Made by a program: the position numbers and the translations under genes. The notes under the pieces are model-generated. The model made no database searches, was not told the DNA's origin, and saw only the letters and a list, made by a program, of their open reading frames with translations. From positions 107,202,549 to 107,266,548 of the forward strand of contig CM043953.1 of NCBI GenBank assembly GCA_014529385.2: 64,000 nt of DNA. Reading direction: 5' to 3'. Positions 1 to 10,789 of the stretch are shown in pieces. Within the stretch, counting starts at the first letter, position 1. Each line of letters begins with the position of its first letter. Source of the DNA: Adiantum capillus-veneris (Eukaryota > Streptophyta > Polypodiopsida > Polypodiales > Pteridaceae).

Positions 1-89
1 TATTTGGAGTACACCCAAACCTGTGTCTCATGTCTTCTTCTCTCTTCTCTATTGCTACACACAGACACACGCTCTCGCACGTGCACTTT
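1..89 (+). repeat. 3' end of the 5' LTR of copia A (cut by window edge)
   Basis: The sequence aligns to the end of the copy-B LTR read in reverse (8097-8338) and to the LTR tail at 8339-8432, sharing the CACCCAAACCT stretch and a CA-rich end. It stops 2 bases before a methionine-tRNA primer binding site. The start of the LTR lies outside the window. Confidence 0.8.
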
Positions 90-91
90 AA

Positions 92-103
92 CTGGTATCA
101 GAG
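92..103 (+). other. Primer binding site, copia A
   Basis: TGGTATCAGAGC complements the 3' end of plant initiator-methionine tRNA, the usual primer of copia reverse transcription. It follows the LTR end after a 2-base spacer. Confidence 0.9.
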
Positions 104-1167
104 CTCAGGGATTGGGAGCACCATTGGAGCTCAGCGGGGAAGCAGGTGGAGAAGCAGCAAAAATTGTAACACGTTTTTGCAGATTTGTTTTGGCCTACCA
201 AAACGTATTCATTCAAGCCGATTCCCCAAAACTTCTTCATTTAAGCCGATTCCCGCATTGTCTGACCGGTTTTTGTCCTCTTTCAGCTTTGCAGAAGAAA
301 GTTTTTTCAAGATCTTCACCAATTTTAAGATATGTCTCTCAGACTGCCTGTAGGTCGTGAAGTAGAAGATGCAAATTTTTACAGATCTATTTTGACCTGT
401 AAAAACAGCTTATTTTATGTCCATTCCCGTTGACCCCAATTGTTTTCGCGTGGTCTACAACTTTGCAGAAGGAAGTTTCTGCAAATTTTGCACAGTTGGA
501 GAGATATTCAGTTCAGACAGCAAGGTGGTCTACCTTCGTCGGTTCTTCTGCGCACAGGTTTTCGTTGCATACTCTTTCTGCAATCTCTGTCACATGCATA
601 TTTGATGTAAGGTCTTGAGGTTCTATTAAATCAGACAAACCGCCACAGCGGTTATAGAAAACGGTTTCTGTGGTTGATGTAAGATCTTATGTGGTTTATG
701 TATTGTGATGGAAATATGCAAAGCCTATTGTTGAGGCTCGTGGTAAGGTTTTATTGAGCTGGGGGATTCTCAAATGTGTAGATCCTTTCGATGATACTAG
801 TTTTGGAGTGAGCCCCCTACATCCCCATAGTTTTGGCACTGACATAGAATGTATGTTTATGTGGTTAGTGCAGTATTGGTGTACATCTGCTGACCTGCCA
901 TTGTTGGCATTGTTGTCATCTTTATGCATATGCGTTTGATAGTGTTCAGTTGGTCAGAGACACTCTTCTAGAGTTGGAGACACTAACAGTGACAATTCTT
1001 TGAGATTCTATCTTGCCATTTTAGCCACTTTGATCAGCATTTCAGTCATTGTACACATTTGTTTTGGGTTCAGAAGCCAGTTTTGTAGGGGAAAGTCTGC
1101 CGAAATTTTTCAAGTTTTCTATCATCTTCTTTAGTGCAGCGGATCCATCACTTTTGTTCCTTGTTGA
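104..1167 (+). other. Untranslated leader of copia A
   Basis: About 1.06 kb separates the PBS from the gag ATG. Only short, out-of-context ORFs are present. The inverted copy B carries the matching leader (7047-8082), and parts of it (a stretch with ATTTGAGAAT and AGCTCAA) recur in the leader of the unrelated-looking copia D near 35440. No gene is seen. Confidence 0.6.
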
Positions 1168-1911
1168 GTGATGGATTCATCATCGGAGAACTCTTTGTTC
1201 AACATTGAGATGTTAGATGGCACTAACTTCCCATTTTGGAAGGAACAAATTTACAATGTCTTAGTACAGAAGAAGCAGATCCGGCCGATAAACATGAAGG
1301 GGATAAAGCCTAAGGATATGGATGAGTGTGATTGGCAGGAGTTGGATGAGCTTGCCAGGTCCACCATCATGCTAACTTTGTCAAAGAATGTGTACTTCAA
1401 TGTGAACATGGAAAAGACTAGCTATGAACTGTGGAAGAAGTCATGTGACATGTATGAGAAGCAAAGTGCAGCATCATAGGTTTATTGGCTGAAAAAGTTA
1501 GTTGATTTGAAGATGGATGAGGTCTCACCCATGTGCAACCATCGCAATGAGTCCAACACAATTTTCAGTCAGCTTTCTGCGCAAAGAGTCAATTTTGACA
1601 ATTCAGTCAAAGCAATGTTCTTCCTAGTTACGTTGCCAGAAAGTTGGGATACTTTTCGCACAGCCATAAGTAACTCAGCACCTCCTGATGGTTTAACATG
1701 TGTTGATGTTGAGGGCAGTTTGCTTACTGAAGAGGTTAGCAGGAAGAATCTTGATACTCCTCGTGGTGCTAGCAATGCTCTCATTGTTCGTGGTCGATCA
1801 TAAGAAAAGGGCAAGCAGAATCAGAGAGGAAAATCTCGTAGCAAATCACGTGGCCGAAAAGACATTGAGTGCTATCATTGTCACAAAAAGGGTCATATGG
1901 TGAAAGACTGT
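1168..1911 (+). pseudogene. gag: Broken gag of copia A
   Basis: Capsid/nucleocapsid region of a copia element. The ATG opens a frame with the hallmark N-terminus around LDGTNFPFWKEQIYN (UBN2/gag type). It is interrupted by a TAG after about 103 codons, resumes from 1507, and is stopped again at 1801. A CCHC zinc knuckle (CYHCHKKGHMVKDC, C-X2-C-X4-H-X4-C) spans about 1870-1911. The product would package element RNA in cytoplasmic particles, but with these stops it can no longer be made as one protein. Copy B keeps a related but differently damaged version. Confidence 0.85.
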
Positions 1912-3580
1912 CAAAAGTGGAAAAAAGAGAAAGGTAAAGACAAGAAGCCGGAAGAAGGCAGGACTAAGGAAAGCAGTATAAAGATTGAAGAGATCAATGA
2001 TGTTTTTGTTGAAGATTTATATGGAGACATTTATCTCACATCTGCCATGGATTCAGCATTTCTGATTGCCACTCATGACTATGATTTACAAGATTGGGTT
2101 ATTGATGCAGGTCCATCGTTTCATGTGACTCCTCACAGAGAGTGGTTCAGTACATATGATGCAACTCGTAAAATTCATGTTCGTCTTGGCAATGATATTG
2201 CTTGCGACATAGTTGGTATCGGCGATGTGCAGTTGAAATTTCACAATGGTTCTTCATTCATGCTCAAGAATGTGAGACATGTGCCGAAGCTTATCAAAAG
2301 CTTGATTAGTACAGGACAATTGGATGGCGTAGGATATTATTGCACATTTGGTAATAGTTCGTGGAAGACCAAAGGTTCTTTAGTGGTAGCACATGGTTCA
2401 AAGTCTAGGCCTTTGTACATTTTACATGTATCCAATGTTAAAAACCATGTAATTTGTGTAACCGAGCAGCCAAGTGTTTCTTTGTGGCATCGCCGGTTAG
2501 GACATAAGTCTCAAAAGGGAATGAAAATATTGTCTCCTTTTGGTTATGTGTCTGGCTCCAATTTCTCAGACTTTTCAGTTTGTGAGCATTGTCTTTATGG
2601 TAAACAAACACAATCACCACACAAAAGGGGAAGCACTCGAAAAAGTGAGCCATTAGAGTTAGTGCATATTGATGTGTGTGGACCTATGCCTAACGTATCC
2701 ATGGGAGGTTCATTGTACTTTGCTCCATTCATTGATGACTTCTCAAGGAAAGTGTGGGTATACCCTCCCAGGAAGAAGGATGAAGTTCTTTCAAAATTTC
2801 AGAATTTTGTGGTATTAGTGGAGAATCAGTCTGGTAAGAAATTCAAGTGCTTAAGATCAGACAATGGTGGTAAGTATGCCACTAAAGCCTTTCAAAATTT
2901 TTGTGATTCCAAAGGCATCAAAAGAGAGTTGACTGCTCCATATAACCCTCCACAAAATGGTGTTGCTGAGAGGATGAACCGTACCATACAAGAGAAGTTA
3001 CGTAGCATGTTGTCTAATGCAAATTTGCCTAATGGATTTTGGGCGGAAGCGTTAGCAACTGATGTCCATCTTATTAATAGATCTCCTAACAAAGCTTTAG
3101 ATGAGAAGGTATCTGAAGATCTTTGGTCTGGGAAGCCACCTTCTTACAAGCATCTTAGAGTCTTTGGCTGTGAAGCATATTGCCATGTTCCAAAGGAGTT
3201 TCGAAGCAAGTTGGCTCCTAAGTCAAAGAAATGCATATTTCTCGGCTATAGCAATCCTGGCGAGATGGGATTTCGGTTATGGGATCCTGAAGCTAAAAAG
3301 ATAGTTCGTAGCAATGACATATATTTCAATGAAGAAAATATGCATAAGAAGTCTGTGCATACAGTGGAGGTCAGGAGAGTTATCTTCCAAGAAGATGGAA
3401 TTGTCCACAATAGGGCTGAAGTGCCTAATGCCAGACAGCAAGTACAGAATCCTCCTGCAATACAAGATGTTGCTGAGGGACAATCGGCTCAAGCAGTTAT
3501 TAGAAGGTCTACAAGAGTTTCAAGGCCTCCTGATAGATTTACTCCCTCATTGGACTACATTATGTTGACAGATTGTGGAG
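1897..3580 (+). pseudogene. pol: Protease and integrase of copia A
   Basis: A long open frame carries the end of the nucleocapsid, then an aspartic protease with the motif VIDAGPSFHV. The sister copy B reads VIDSGALFHV here, so the catalytic D-S/T-G has become D-A-G in A. The GAG-pre-integrase zinc finger follows (LWHRRLGH and CEHCLYGK), then the integrase core with its D-D-E residues in VHIDVCGPM, RSDNGGKY and NGVAERMNR. The integrase C-terminal region continues to the RST/SRPP linker near 3520. The frame is then lost about 10 codons before RT through an indel near 3575-3590, so the polyprotein is broken at the integrase/RT border. Confidence 0.9.
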
Positions 3581-4718
3581 AGCCTCTTGCTATAAGGAAG
3601 CCATGTCAATGGATGACAAGGCGAAGTGGGAGAAACCTATGCAATCAGAAATGGACTGGTTGCATAAGAATCAAACTTGGAAGTTGGTTCGGTTGCCTAA
3701 AGGTAAAAATGCATTACCATGCAAATGGGTGTACAAGCAAAAAATTATACCTCATGATAATAAACCCAAGTACAAGGCACGACTTGTTGCTAAAGGATTT
3801 AAGCAGCAGCAGGGTATTGACTTTGATGAGATCTTTTCTCCGGTTGTCAAGATGACTACTCTGTGGTGTGTACTTGTATTGGATGCTAAAGATGACATGG
3901 AACTTGACCAGATGGATGTCAAGACGGCGTTTTTGCATGGTGATCTTCAAGAAGAAGTTTATATGCAATAGCCAAAAGATTTTGTTGAGAAAGGCAATGA
4001 AGACTTGGTGTGTCAGTTAGAAAAGACTCTTTATGGTCTAAAACAGTCATCAAGGGAGTGGTATCGTAAATTCTACTCGTTCATGCTCCCTCAAGGCTAC
4101 CAACGTAGCGCGGACCATTGCCTCTACACTAAGCGAGCTAAAGATGGTAGTTTGCTGATTTTGGTCCTTTGTGTTGATGATATGTTAATTTCCGGGAAAT
4201 GTAGAGATGAGATTTCAGCCTTGAAGTCAAAGTTACATGCAAACTTTGAAATGAAAGACATGGGTGAAGCAAGCCATATCCTTGGCATGCACATTAAGCG
4301 AGACAGATGCAAGAAATTTTTCTATTTGTCTCAATCTGAGTACATTGCTGCTCAAGCGTTTCAATATGGAGAAGGGGAAGGCTTTGAGTACTCCATTGCC
4401 TCCATATGTGAAACTTTCTAAAAATGATTGCCCTAAGTCTGAAGAGGAAAAGGCTGAAGTGGCACAAGTCCCTTATTCATCTGCAGTTGGGAGTTTGATG
4501 TATGTTATGATTGCTACACGTCTTGATATTGCTTTTGCAGTGGGAGTTGTCAGCAGATATATGTCAAATCTAGGCAAGAAACATTGGGAGGCAATGAAAG
4601 GGGTTATGCAATATTTGAATGGTACAAAAGACATGTGCATTTTCTTTGGAAGAAAGGAAACATGTGTAATGGTTTACACGGATACAGATTATGCAGAAGA
4701 CTTGGACAAGAGAAGGTA
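3573..4718 (+). pseudogene. pol: Reverse transcriptase and partial RNase H of copia A
   Basis: The RT starts in a new frame (KAKWEKPMQSEM) and carries the copia RT signatures FPCKWV-like (LPCKWVYKQK), ARLVAKGFKQ, the first catalytic aspartate in QMDVKTAFLHGDL, and the active-site loop LCVDDML. A TAG interrupts it at 3969-3971 and a frameshift lies near 4350-4370. RNase H begins at VYTDTDYAEDLDKRR and ends abruptly at about 4718, where the expected ST-G continuation is missing and sequence of the opposite strand begins. RNase H end, PPT and 3' LTR start are deleted. Confidence 0.9.
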
Positions 4719-4724
4719 GACCAT
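4716..4724. other. Inversion breakpoint between copia A and B
   Basis: Left of here the plus strand reads A RNase H (…DLDKRR). Right of here the minus strand reads the B integrase/RT linker (…VVIRWST). The motif GGTCTAC occurs in both ancestral sequences near the join, so it may have formed through short microhomology. Confidence 0.75.
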
Positions 4725-5842
4725 CTAATAACTACTTGAGCCGGTTGTCCCTCAGCAACATCTTGTACTGCAGGAGGATTCTGTACATGTTGTCTGACAT
4801 TAGGCACTTCAGCCCTATTGTGGACAATTCCATCTTCTTCAGAGATAACTCTCCTAACCTCCACTGTATGCACAGGTTTCTTATGCATCTTTTCTTCATT
4901 GAAGTATACGTCATTACTGCGAACTATCTTTTTAGCTTCAGGATCCCATAACCGAAATCCCATCTCGCCAAGATTTCCATAGCCAAGAAATATGCATTTC
5001 TTTGACTTAGGATCCAACTTGCTTCAAAACTCCTTTGGACATGGCAATACACTTCACAGCCAAAGACTCTAAGATGCTTGTAAACAGGTGGCTTCCCAGA
5101 CCAAAGCTCTTCAGGTACCTTCTCATCTAAAGCCTTGTTAGGAGATCTATTATTAAGATCGACAACAATTGCTAACGCTTCCGCCCAAAATCCACTAGAC
5201 AACTCTGCATTAGACAACATGCTACGTAACTTCTCTTGTATGATATGGTTCATCCTCTCAGCAACACCATTTTGTGGAGGGTTATATGGAGCAGTCAACT
5301 CTCTTTTGATGCCTTTGGAATCACAAAAATTTTGAAAGGCTTTAGTGACATACTTACCACCATTGTCTGACATCGAGCACTTTACTTTCTTGCCACATTG
5401 ATTCTCCACTAATGCCACAAATTTTGAAATTTTGAAAGAACTTTATCCTTTTCCTTAGAGGATATACCCACACTTTCCTTGAGAAGTCATCAATGAATGT
5501 AACAAAGTACAATGAACCTCCCATGGATACATTAGGCATATGTCCACAGACATCACTATGCACTAACTCTAATGGCTCACTTTTTCGAGTGCTTCCCCTT
5601 TTGTGTGGTGACTGTGTTTGTTTACCATAAAGACAATGCTCACAAACTCAAAAGTCTGAGAAATTGAAGCCAGGCACATAACCAAAAAGAGATAAGATTT
5701 TCATTCCCTTTTGAGACATATGTCCTAGCCGACGATGCCACAAAGAAACACTTGGCTGCTCGGTTACACAAATTACATGGTTTTTAACATTGGATACATG
5801 TAGCATGCACAAAGTCCCAGAATTTGAACCATGTGCTACCAC
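4720..5842 (-). pseudogene. pol: Integrase region of copia B
   Basis: Minus-strand integrase in at least four reading-frame pieces. These are the zinc-finger part (LWHRRLGHMSQKGMK, 5648-5842), the first core aspartate (SDVCGHMPNVS, 5354-5563), the second aspartate and catalytic glutamate (MSDNGGKY and NGVAERMNH, 4924-5418) and the C-terminal part (KCIFLGYGNLGEMGF, to about 4720). It is clearly the same family as copy A but has more frameshifts. It ends at the inversion breakpoint; RT, RNase H and 3' LTR of B are absent. Confidence 0.88.
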
Positions 5843-5866
5843 TAAAGAACCTTTGGTGATCTTCCA

Positions 5867-6280
5867 CTAACTATCACCAAATGCACAGTAATATCCTCTG
5901 TCATCCAATTGTCCTGTACTAATCAAGCTTTTGGTAAGCTTCGGCACATGTCTCACATTCTTGAGCATGAATGAAGAACCATTCGGAAATTTCAGCTGCA
6001 CATCGCCGACACCAACTATGTCGCAAGCAAAATCATTGCCAAGACGAACACGACCTTTACGGGCTGCAGTATATGTACTGAACGACTCTCTGTGAGGAGT
6101 CACGTGAAACAATGCACCTGAGTCAATAACCCAATCTTGTAAAGCATAGTCATCAGTGGCAACCAAAAATGCTGAATCCATGGAAGATGTGAGATAAATA
6201 TCTCCATCAGAATCTTCAACAAAAACATTGTTGATCTCTTCAATCTTTATACTGCTTTCCTTAGTCTTGCCTTCTTCCAA
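5867..6280 (-). pseudogene. pol: Protease of copia B
   Basis: A 137-codon frame with acidic linker, then VIDSGALFHVTP, which keeps the intact catalytic D-S-G that copy A has lost. It continues through the protease C-terminus (RHVPKLTKSLISTGQLD) and stops shortly before the integrase part. Catalytically plausible as a domain but separated from gag and integrase by stops. Confidence 0.85.
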
Positions 6281-6289
6281 CTTCTTGTC

Positions 6290-7046
6290 TTTACCTTTCT
6301 CTTATTTCCACTTTCGATAGTCTTTCCTCTTTGTGACAATGATAGCACTCAATGTCTTTTCGACCACGTGATTTGCTACGAGATTTCCTCTCTGATTCTG
6401 CTTGCCCTTTTCTTGTCATCGATCACGAACAACGAGAGCATTGCTAGTACCACGAGAAGTATCAAGATTCTTCCTGTTAACCTCTTTAGTAAGCAAACTG
6501 CCCTCAACATCAGCACATGTTAAACCATCAGGAGGTGTTGAGTTACTTATGGCTGTGTGAAAGTATCCCAACTTTCTAGCAGCGTAACTAGCAAGAACAT
6601 TGCTTTGACTGAATTGTCAAAATTGACTCCCTGCGGCAAAAGCTGACTGAAAATTTTGTTGAACTCATTGAGATGGTTGCACGTGGGTGTTCCCTCATCC
6701 ATCTTCAAATCAACTAACTTTTTCAATCACAATAAACCTGTGATGCTGCACTTTGCTTCTCATACAGGTCACATAACTTCTTCCATAGCTCATAACTAGT
6801 CTTTTCCATGTTCACATTGAAGTACACATTCTTTGACAAAGTCAGCATGATGGTGGACCTGGCAAGCTCATCCAACTCCTACCAATCATACTCATCCATA
6901 TGCTCAGGCTTTATCCCTTTCATCTTTATCAGCCGGATCTACTTCTTCTGTACTAAGACATTGTAAATTTGTTCCTTCCAAAATGGGAAGTTAGTGCCAT
7001 CTAACTTCTCAATGTTGAACAAAGAGTTCTCCGATGATGAAGCCAT
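6290..7046 (-). pseudogene. gag: Broken gag of copia B
   Basis: The minus-strand ATG at 7046 opens with MASSSENSLFNIEKLDG, matching copy A. The frame then meets several stops and frameshifts. The zinc knuckle near 6335 is reduced to CYHCHKEE: the His and last Cys have been lost by a small deletion, unlike copy A. Confidence 0.8.
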
Positions 7047-8082
7047 CACTCGACAAGGAACAAAAGTGATAGATCCGCTCCACTAAAGAAGATGATAGAA
7101 AACCTGAAAATTTTTGGCAGTCTCCCCTGCAAAACTGACTTCTGAACCCAAAAAAAATGTGTATAATGACTGAAATGCTGATCAAAGTGGCGAAACCGGC
7201 AAGATAAAATCTCAAAGAACTGTCACTGTCAATGTCTCCAACTCTAGAAGAGTGTCTCTGACCAACTGAACACTGTCAAAGGCATACGCATAAAGATGAC
7301 AGCAATGCCAACAATGGTAGGTCAGCAGATGCACACCAATACTGTACTAACCGCATAAACATACATCCTATGTCGATGCCAAAACTATGGGGATGTTGGG
7401 GGCTTTCTCCAAAATCTATATCACCAAAAGGATCTCCACATTTGAGAATCCTCCAGCTCAATAAAACCTTACCACGACCCTCAACAATAGGCTTTGCATA
7501 TTTCCATCACAATACATAAACCACATAAGATCTTACATCAACCACAGAAACCCTTTTCTGTAACCGCTGCGGCGGTTTGTCTGATATAAAAGACCCTCAA
7601 AACCTTACATCAAATATGCATGTTACAGACATTGCAAAAAGAGTCTGCAACGAAAACCTGTACGCAGAAGAACCGACGAGGGCAGACCACCCTACTGTCT
7701 GAACTGAATATCTCTCAAACTGTGCAAAATTTGTAGAAACTTCCTTCTGCAAAGTTGTAGACCACGCAAATACGGTTGGGGATAGAGGGAATGGACATAA
7801 AATAAGGTGTTGTTACATATCAAAACATATCTATAAAAATCTATAACTTCTACTTTACGACCTACAGGCAGTCTGAGTGACATGTCTCAAAATTGGTGAA
7901 GATTTTGAGAAAACTTTCTATTGCAAAGTTGAAGAGGATAAAAAACCGGTCGATAACCTTGGGAATTGGCTTAAATGAAGATGTTTTGGTAGGTGAAAAT
8001 AGATCTGCAAAAACGTGCTGCAATTTTTGCTCCTTCTCTGCTTGCCTCCCCGCTGAGCTCTAATGGTGCTCCCAATCCCTGA
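7047..8082 (-). other. Untranslated leader of copia B
   Basis: The inverted equivalent of 104-1167, between PBS and gag of copy B. No gene is seen. It is colinear with the A leader with small indels. Confidence 0.6.
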
Positions 8083-8094
8083 GCTCTGATACCA
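8083..8094 (-). other. Primer binding site, copia B
   Basis: On the minus strand this reads TGGTATCAGAGC, two bases after the LTR end at 8097, as expected for initiator-methionine tRNA priming. Confidence 0.9.
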
Positions 8095-8096
8095 GT

Positions 8097-8113
8097 TGAA
8101 GAGTGCGTGCAAG

Positions 8114-8167
<54 letters not shown>

Positions 8168-8338
8168 TGCAGCAATGGAGAAGAGAGGAGATACAGGTTT
8201 GGGTGGACTCCAAACACAATAGTGTTAGGGTTATGAGTCCTTATTCTTTTATGTAGAATGAATGGTCAGTGTTAGTTCCCGGTAGTCTCTAGCCGCCCAA
8301 CACTTAGGCGCGGCACATTGGGCTTTACCACCCCAACA
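8097..8338 (-). repeat. LTR of copia B (242 bp)
   Basis: On the minus strand it starts TGTTGGGGTGGTAAAGCCC and ends CTCTTCA, giving TG…CA ends, and is followed directly by the PBS. It contains a (GT)n tract at 8117-8164 near its 3' end. Total length is 242 bp, ordinary for a compact copia LTR. Confidence 0.85.
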
Positions 8339-8432
8339 CACCCAAACCTATGTCTCATCTCTTCTTCTCTCTTCTCCATTGCTGTACACACACACACACA
8401 CACATACACACACACTCTCGCACGTGTACTTC
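8339..8432 (+). repeat. Tail of a plus-strand LTR of the copia A family
   Basis: CACCCAAACCTATGTCTCAT through a (CA)n tract to CGCACGTGTACTT matches the LTR end at 1-89 in the same orientation. It is the surviving end of the 3' LTR of copy A, cut at its left by copy B. It adjoins chromovirus C LTR sequence at about 8435. Confidence 0.75.
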
Positions 8433-8434
8433 CT

Positions 8435-8762
8435 TTACCTAGAGTTTGATCATTGGACATAGCCTTTGAAATTTACATAGAGTTTGACCATTGGACATAG
8501 CCTTTGAAATTTGGAACCTTAGCATTTTGGAAGCCTTAAAGGACTAACCTTAGGGTCTTTGAAGCCCATTGTTTGCACATTGCTCTGTTGCAGATGGTCC
8601 CCCCTTTGGATCCCTATTTTCCATCCTTTGGATCCCTACTGTGATCGGTCTGCCAGCTTAACCAATATTCTAGCTTTTTCTCCCCTGGTACTTCCCCATA
8701 TTAAATGATCAATTTAACATGAGAAAATCAATTAGGAGGATCAGATATTAGTTATTATGACA
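8435..8762 (-). repeat. 3' LTR of chromovirus C, first ~330 bp
   Basis: On the minus strand it begins TGTCATAATAAC and matches the first ~295 bases of the 5' LTR (18075-18369). A 38-bp segment (AGAGTTTGATCATTGGACAT…) is duplicated in tandem at 8441-8515 but is single in the 5' LTR, so the duplication arose after insertion. It is truncated at about 8433 by copia A/B. Confidence 0.85.
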
Positions 8763-8778
8763 TTACCTCTCTCTTGAA
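8763..8778 (-). other. Polypurine tract of chromovirus C
   Basis: On the minus strand TTCAAGAGAGAGGTAA lies directly before the LTR start TGTCATAATAAC. It is the plus-strand primer site. The sequence before it (AGTCGAGGACGAC) is typical of plant chromovirus 3' ends. Confidence 0.75.
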
Positions 8779-9180
8779 ATCATAGTCGTCCTCGACTATG
8801 GGGTAGAGAAGATAAAGCCTATTCATTAGTCCTTTTTCTAGCGGGTAGAGGATCCATATCTTACCCTATGACATCATTCCAGAATGGATGACTAATCCAT
8901 TTGGTGCTTGAGAGCCTAAGCTATCGCAAGCATGTCTGCACATTAGTCCTATCAATCTTCCATAGTAGAGTGACAAGCTCTACTTGGTGTTTGGAAGACG
9001 TCGTCTCCACAAAATTGATCCTAAGCATGCATACTTCTCAACATTTGTGCACAATAAATAAAAAGAGATTCTTATAAGACAAAAACTTTGCTCATTTTAA
9101 ACATTTTTACATGTGCTTACTATAGGGAAGCATTATTAGCATTGACAAGGTTTAGGTTATCCTTTAATTGTATGCCATCC
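8779..9180 (-). other. 3' untranslated region of chromovirus C
   Basis: About 400 bp between the decayed chromodomain and the polypurine tract. No coding or other signal is recognised. Confidence 0.5.
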
Positions 9181-9865
9181 ATCTAGCATCTTCAAAAGGA
9201 TAGGTCTTCAAAAGGATAGGTCTTAATAAGATACCATTGGATAATCTTACGGCCTCTCAATACCTTGTCTTCATGTCAGAGAATGGACTCGGGCTTTAGC
9301 ACCTCTTCTTGGTCCTCAATCTCCGGTGGGTCTTCAATAGTTTGTTCTTGAGGTGGCTCTCCTTTGTAAGGCTTTAATAGGCTCACATGGAAAGCATTGT
9401 GTATGAGCCAATGACTGGGCAACTTGAGTTGATAGGCCATCTCATTGATTGGTCTAAGAATCTGGAAGGGACCATAGTACCTTTTGCTAACTTAGCATAG
9501 TACTTTTGGTGTCCCGTAGGATTCTTACCCGTGGTATGCATTAATCGAGCCTTGGGAAATTTAAGCAAGACCCAATCATTTTCCTTAAAGGCTTGGGCTC
9601 TTCTGCGTTTATCAACAACAACCTTTTTCCTTTGCTGTGAGATAGAGATAGCATCCTTAATCTTTTGGAAAGATTCTTGTAGGTCTCGGCTATAGTCATC
9701 TACGGCGAAGATCTTCCCGTGTACCTTAAGTATCAGGGGACTTTTGGATCTTCCCTCAATTACCTTGAAAAGTGCTTTTTTCGTGGAGGTATGTACATTA
9801 TTATTGTAGGCATACTCCACTAAGGGTAAGTACTTCTCCCATTGGGACCTTTGATCTACTTCCAT
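9181..9865 (-). pseudogene. pol: Integrase C-terminus and decayed chromodomain of C
   Basis: The frame from 9865 carries the late integrase signature [10 protein letters not shown] and the basic GPY/F-type linker region. It shifts frame near 9490, after which FHVSLLKPYKGEPP and then PESIL, LRGRKIIQWYLIK and YPFEDA can be read. These are pieces of a chromodomain, the histone-binding module that directs chromovirus insertion. It holds a stop in place of a residue after PESIL. A 16-bp tandem duplication (CAAAAGGATAGGTCTT) at about 9193-9225 splits it. The domain is not functional. Confidence 0.8.
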
Positions 9866-10789
9866 TACGTAGGCTTTTAGTAGATCAGGAATTCGTTAGC
9901 TATTTCACTTTGGCCATCCATTTACGGGTGATAGGGCGAAGAGAAGTTTAGCCTTGTCCTTAAGTTCTCAAAGAGACCCTTCCAAAAATTACTGGTCATT
10001 CTAGGATCTCTATCCGACACTATGGACATCGGCAAGCCATGGTACTTGAAGATCTGTGATGAAGAGGGTTGCCATTTGATGGGCTTTGATAGTCTTTTTG
10101 ATAGGTATAAAATGAGCTTGTTTGTTGAACATGTCTACTATCATCCATATTCATGTATTCCCATGGATAGACTTGCTTACTCCAAAGATAAAATCCATGG
10201 ATATGCTCTCCCATGGTGAATTAGGGATTGGCAAAGGTTGAAGCAATCCAGGTTGCTCCTCTCTGTCAAACTTCTTCTTTTGGCATACCACACATTTAGA
10301 AACATACTCTTGTATGTTTGTTTTCATGGCAAGCCAATAGAAATATGTTTCTATCCCTTTTAGGGTAGACTGAATCCCTCTATGCCCTGCATAAGGAGGA
10401 GCATGGGATTCATACATTACTTTCTCACGTAGTGAGCTAGTAACGCATAGTCTATTGCCATAGAGAGGATAACCATCTTGTAAGGTAAATGGTTCCTCTT
10501 TCTTCCCTAGCGCAAGGGCTAAAATCCCATCTCTAAAATTGGGATCAATAGCGTACTCATCTACCATAGAAGATAGATCACTGTGAGTTGCTATGGAAAC
10601 CACATTCACTCTTGGTCGTCTTGAGAGTGCATCGGCTACTTGATTATGCTTGCCAGCAATAAGAGCAATATGAGAATAAAATTGCGAAAGGAAATTTGTC
10701 CACCTCATTGGTTTGTCGAAGAGCTTGGCCTGTGTCATGAAGTAATTAAGACTTTGGTGATCCGTCTGCAGAATGAAAGGAGTCCCCAA
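9866..10789 (-). pseudogene. pol: RNase H end and integrase N-terminus/core of C
   Basis: The open frame 10789-10151 begins in RNase H (ILQTDHQSLNYF, then HNQVADALSRRP), and continues with the integrase zinc-binding H-H-C-C region (HAPPYAGHRG … CVVCQKKK) and the first core aspartate (SMDFIFGVS). Below 10150 the core continues through several stops and frameshifts to the frame at 9865. The layout is standard Ty3 pol; the break at 10150 inactivates the integrase. Confidence 0.85.

Larger units (their letters stand above)
1..8432 (+). mobile_element. Nested inverted pair of Ty1/copia elements A (+) and B (-)
   Basis: Two copies of one copia family lie head to tail in opposite orientation. Copy A (plus) has the end of a 5' LTR, a PBS, gag, protease, integrase, RT and part of RNase H, and stops at about 4718. 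Copy B (minus) runs from its LTR at 8338 through PBS, gag and protease into the end of integrase, and stops at the same junction. After B, a plus-strand piece matching the last ~95 bp of an LTR of this family reappears (8339-8432). The simplest reading is that B inserted into the 3' LTR of A, and a later deletion removed the end of A, the start of its 3' LTR and the 3' half of B. Both copies carry stops and frameshifts, so neither is autonomous. Confidence 0.85.

Noticed and set aside
1-8432. The inverted copia arms as a pure assembly artefact
   Set aside because: The arms differ by many substitutions, and in different lesions (DAG versus DSG protease, different zinc knuckles). They are separate copies, though the join itself still deserves long-read confirmation.
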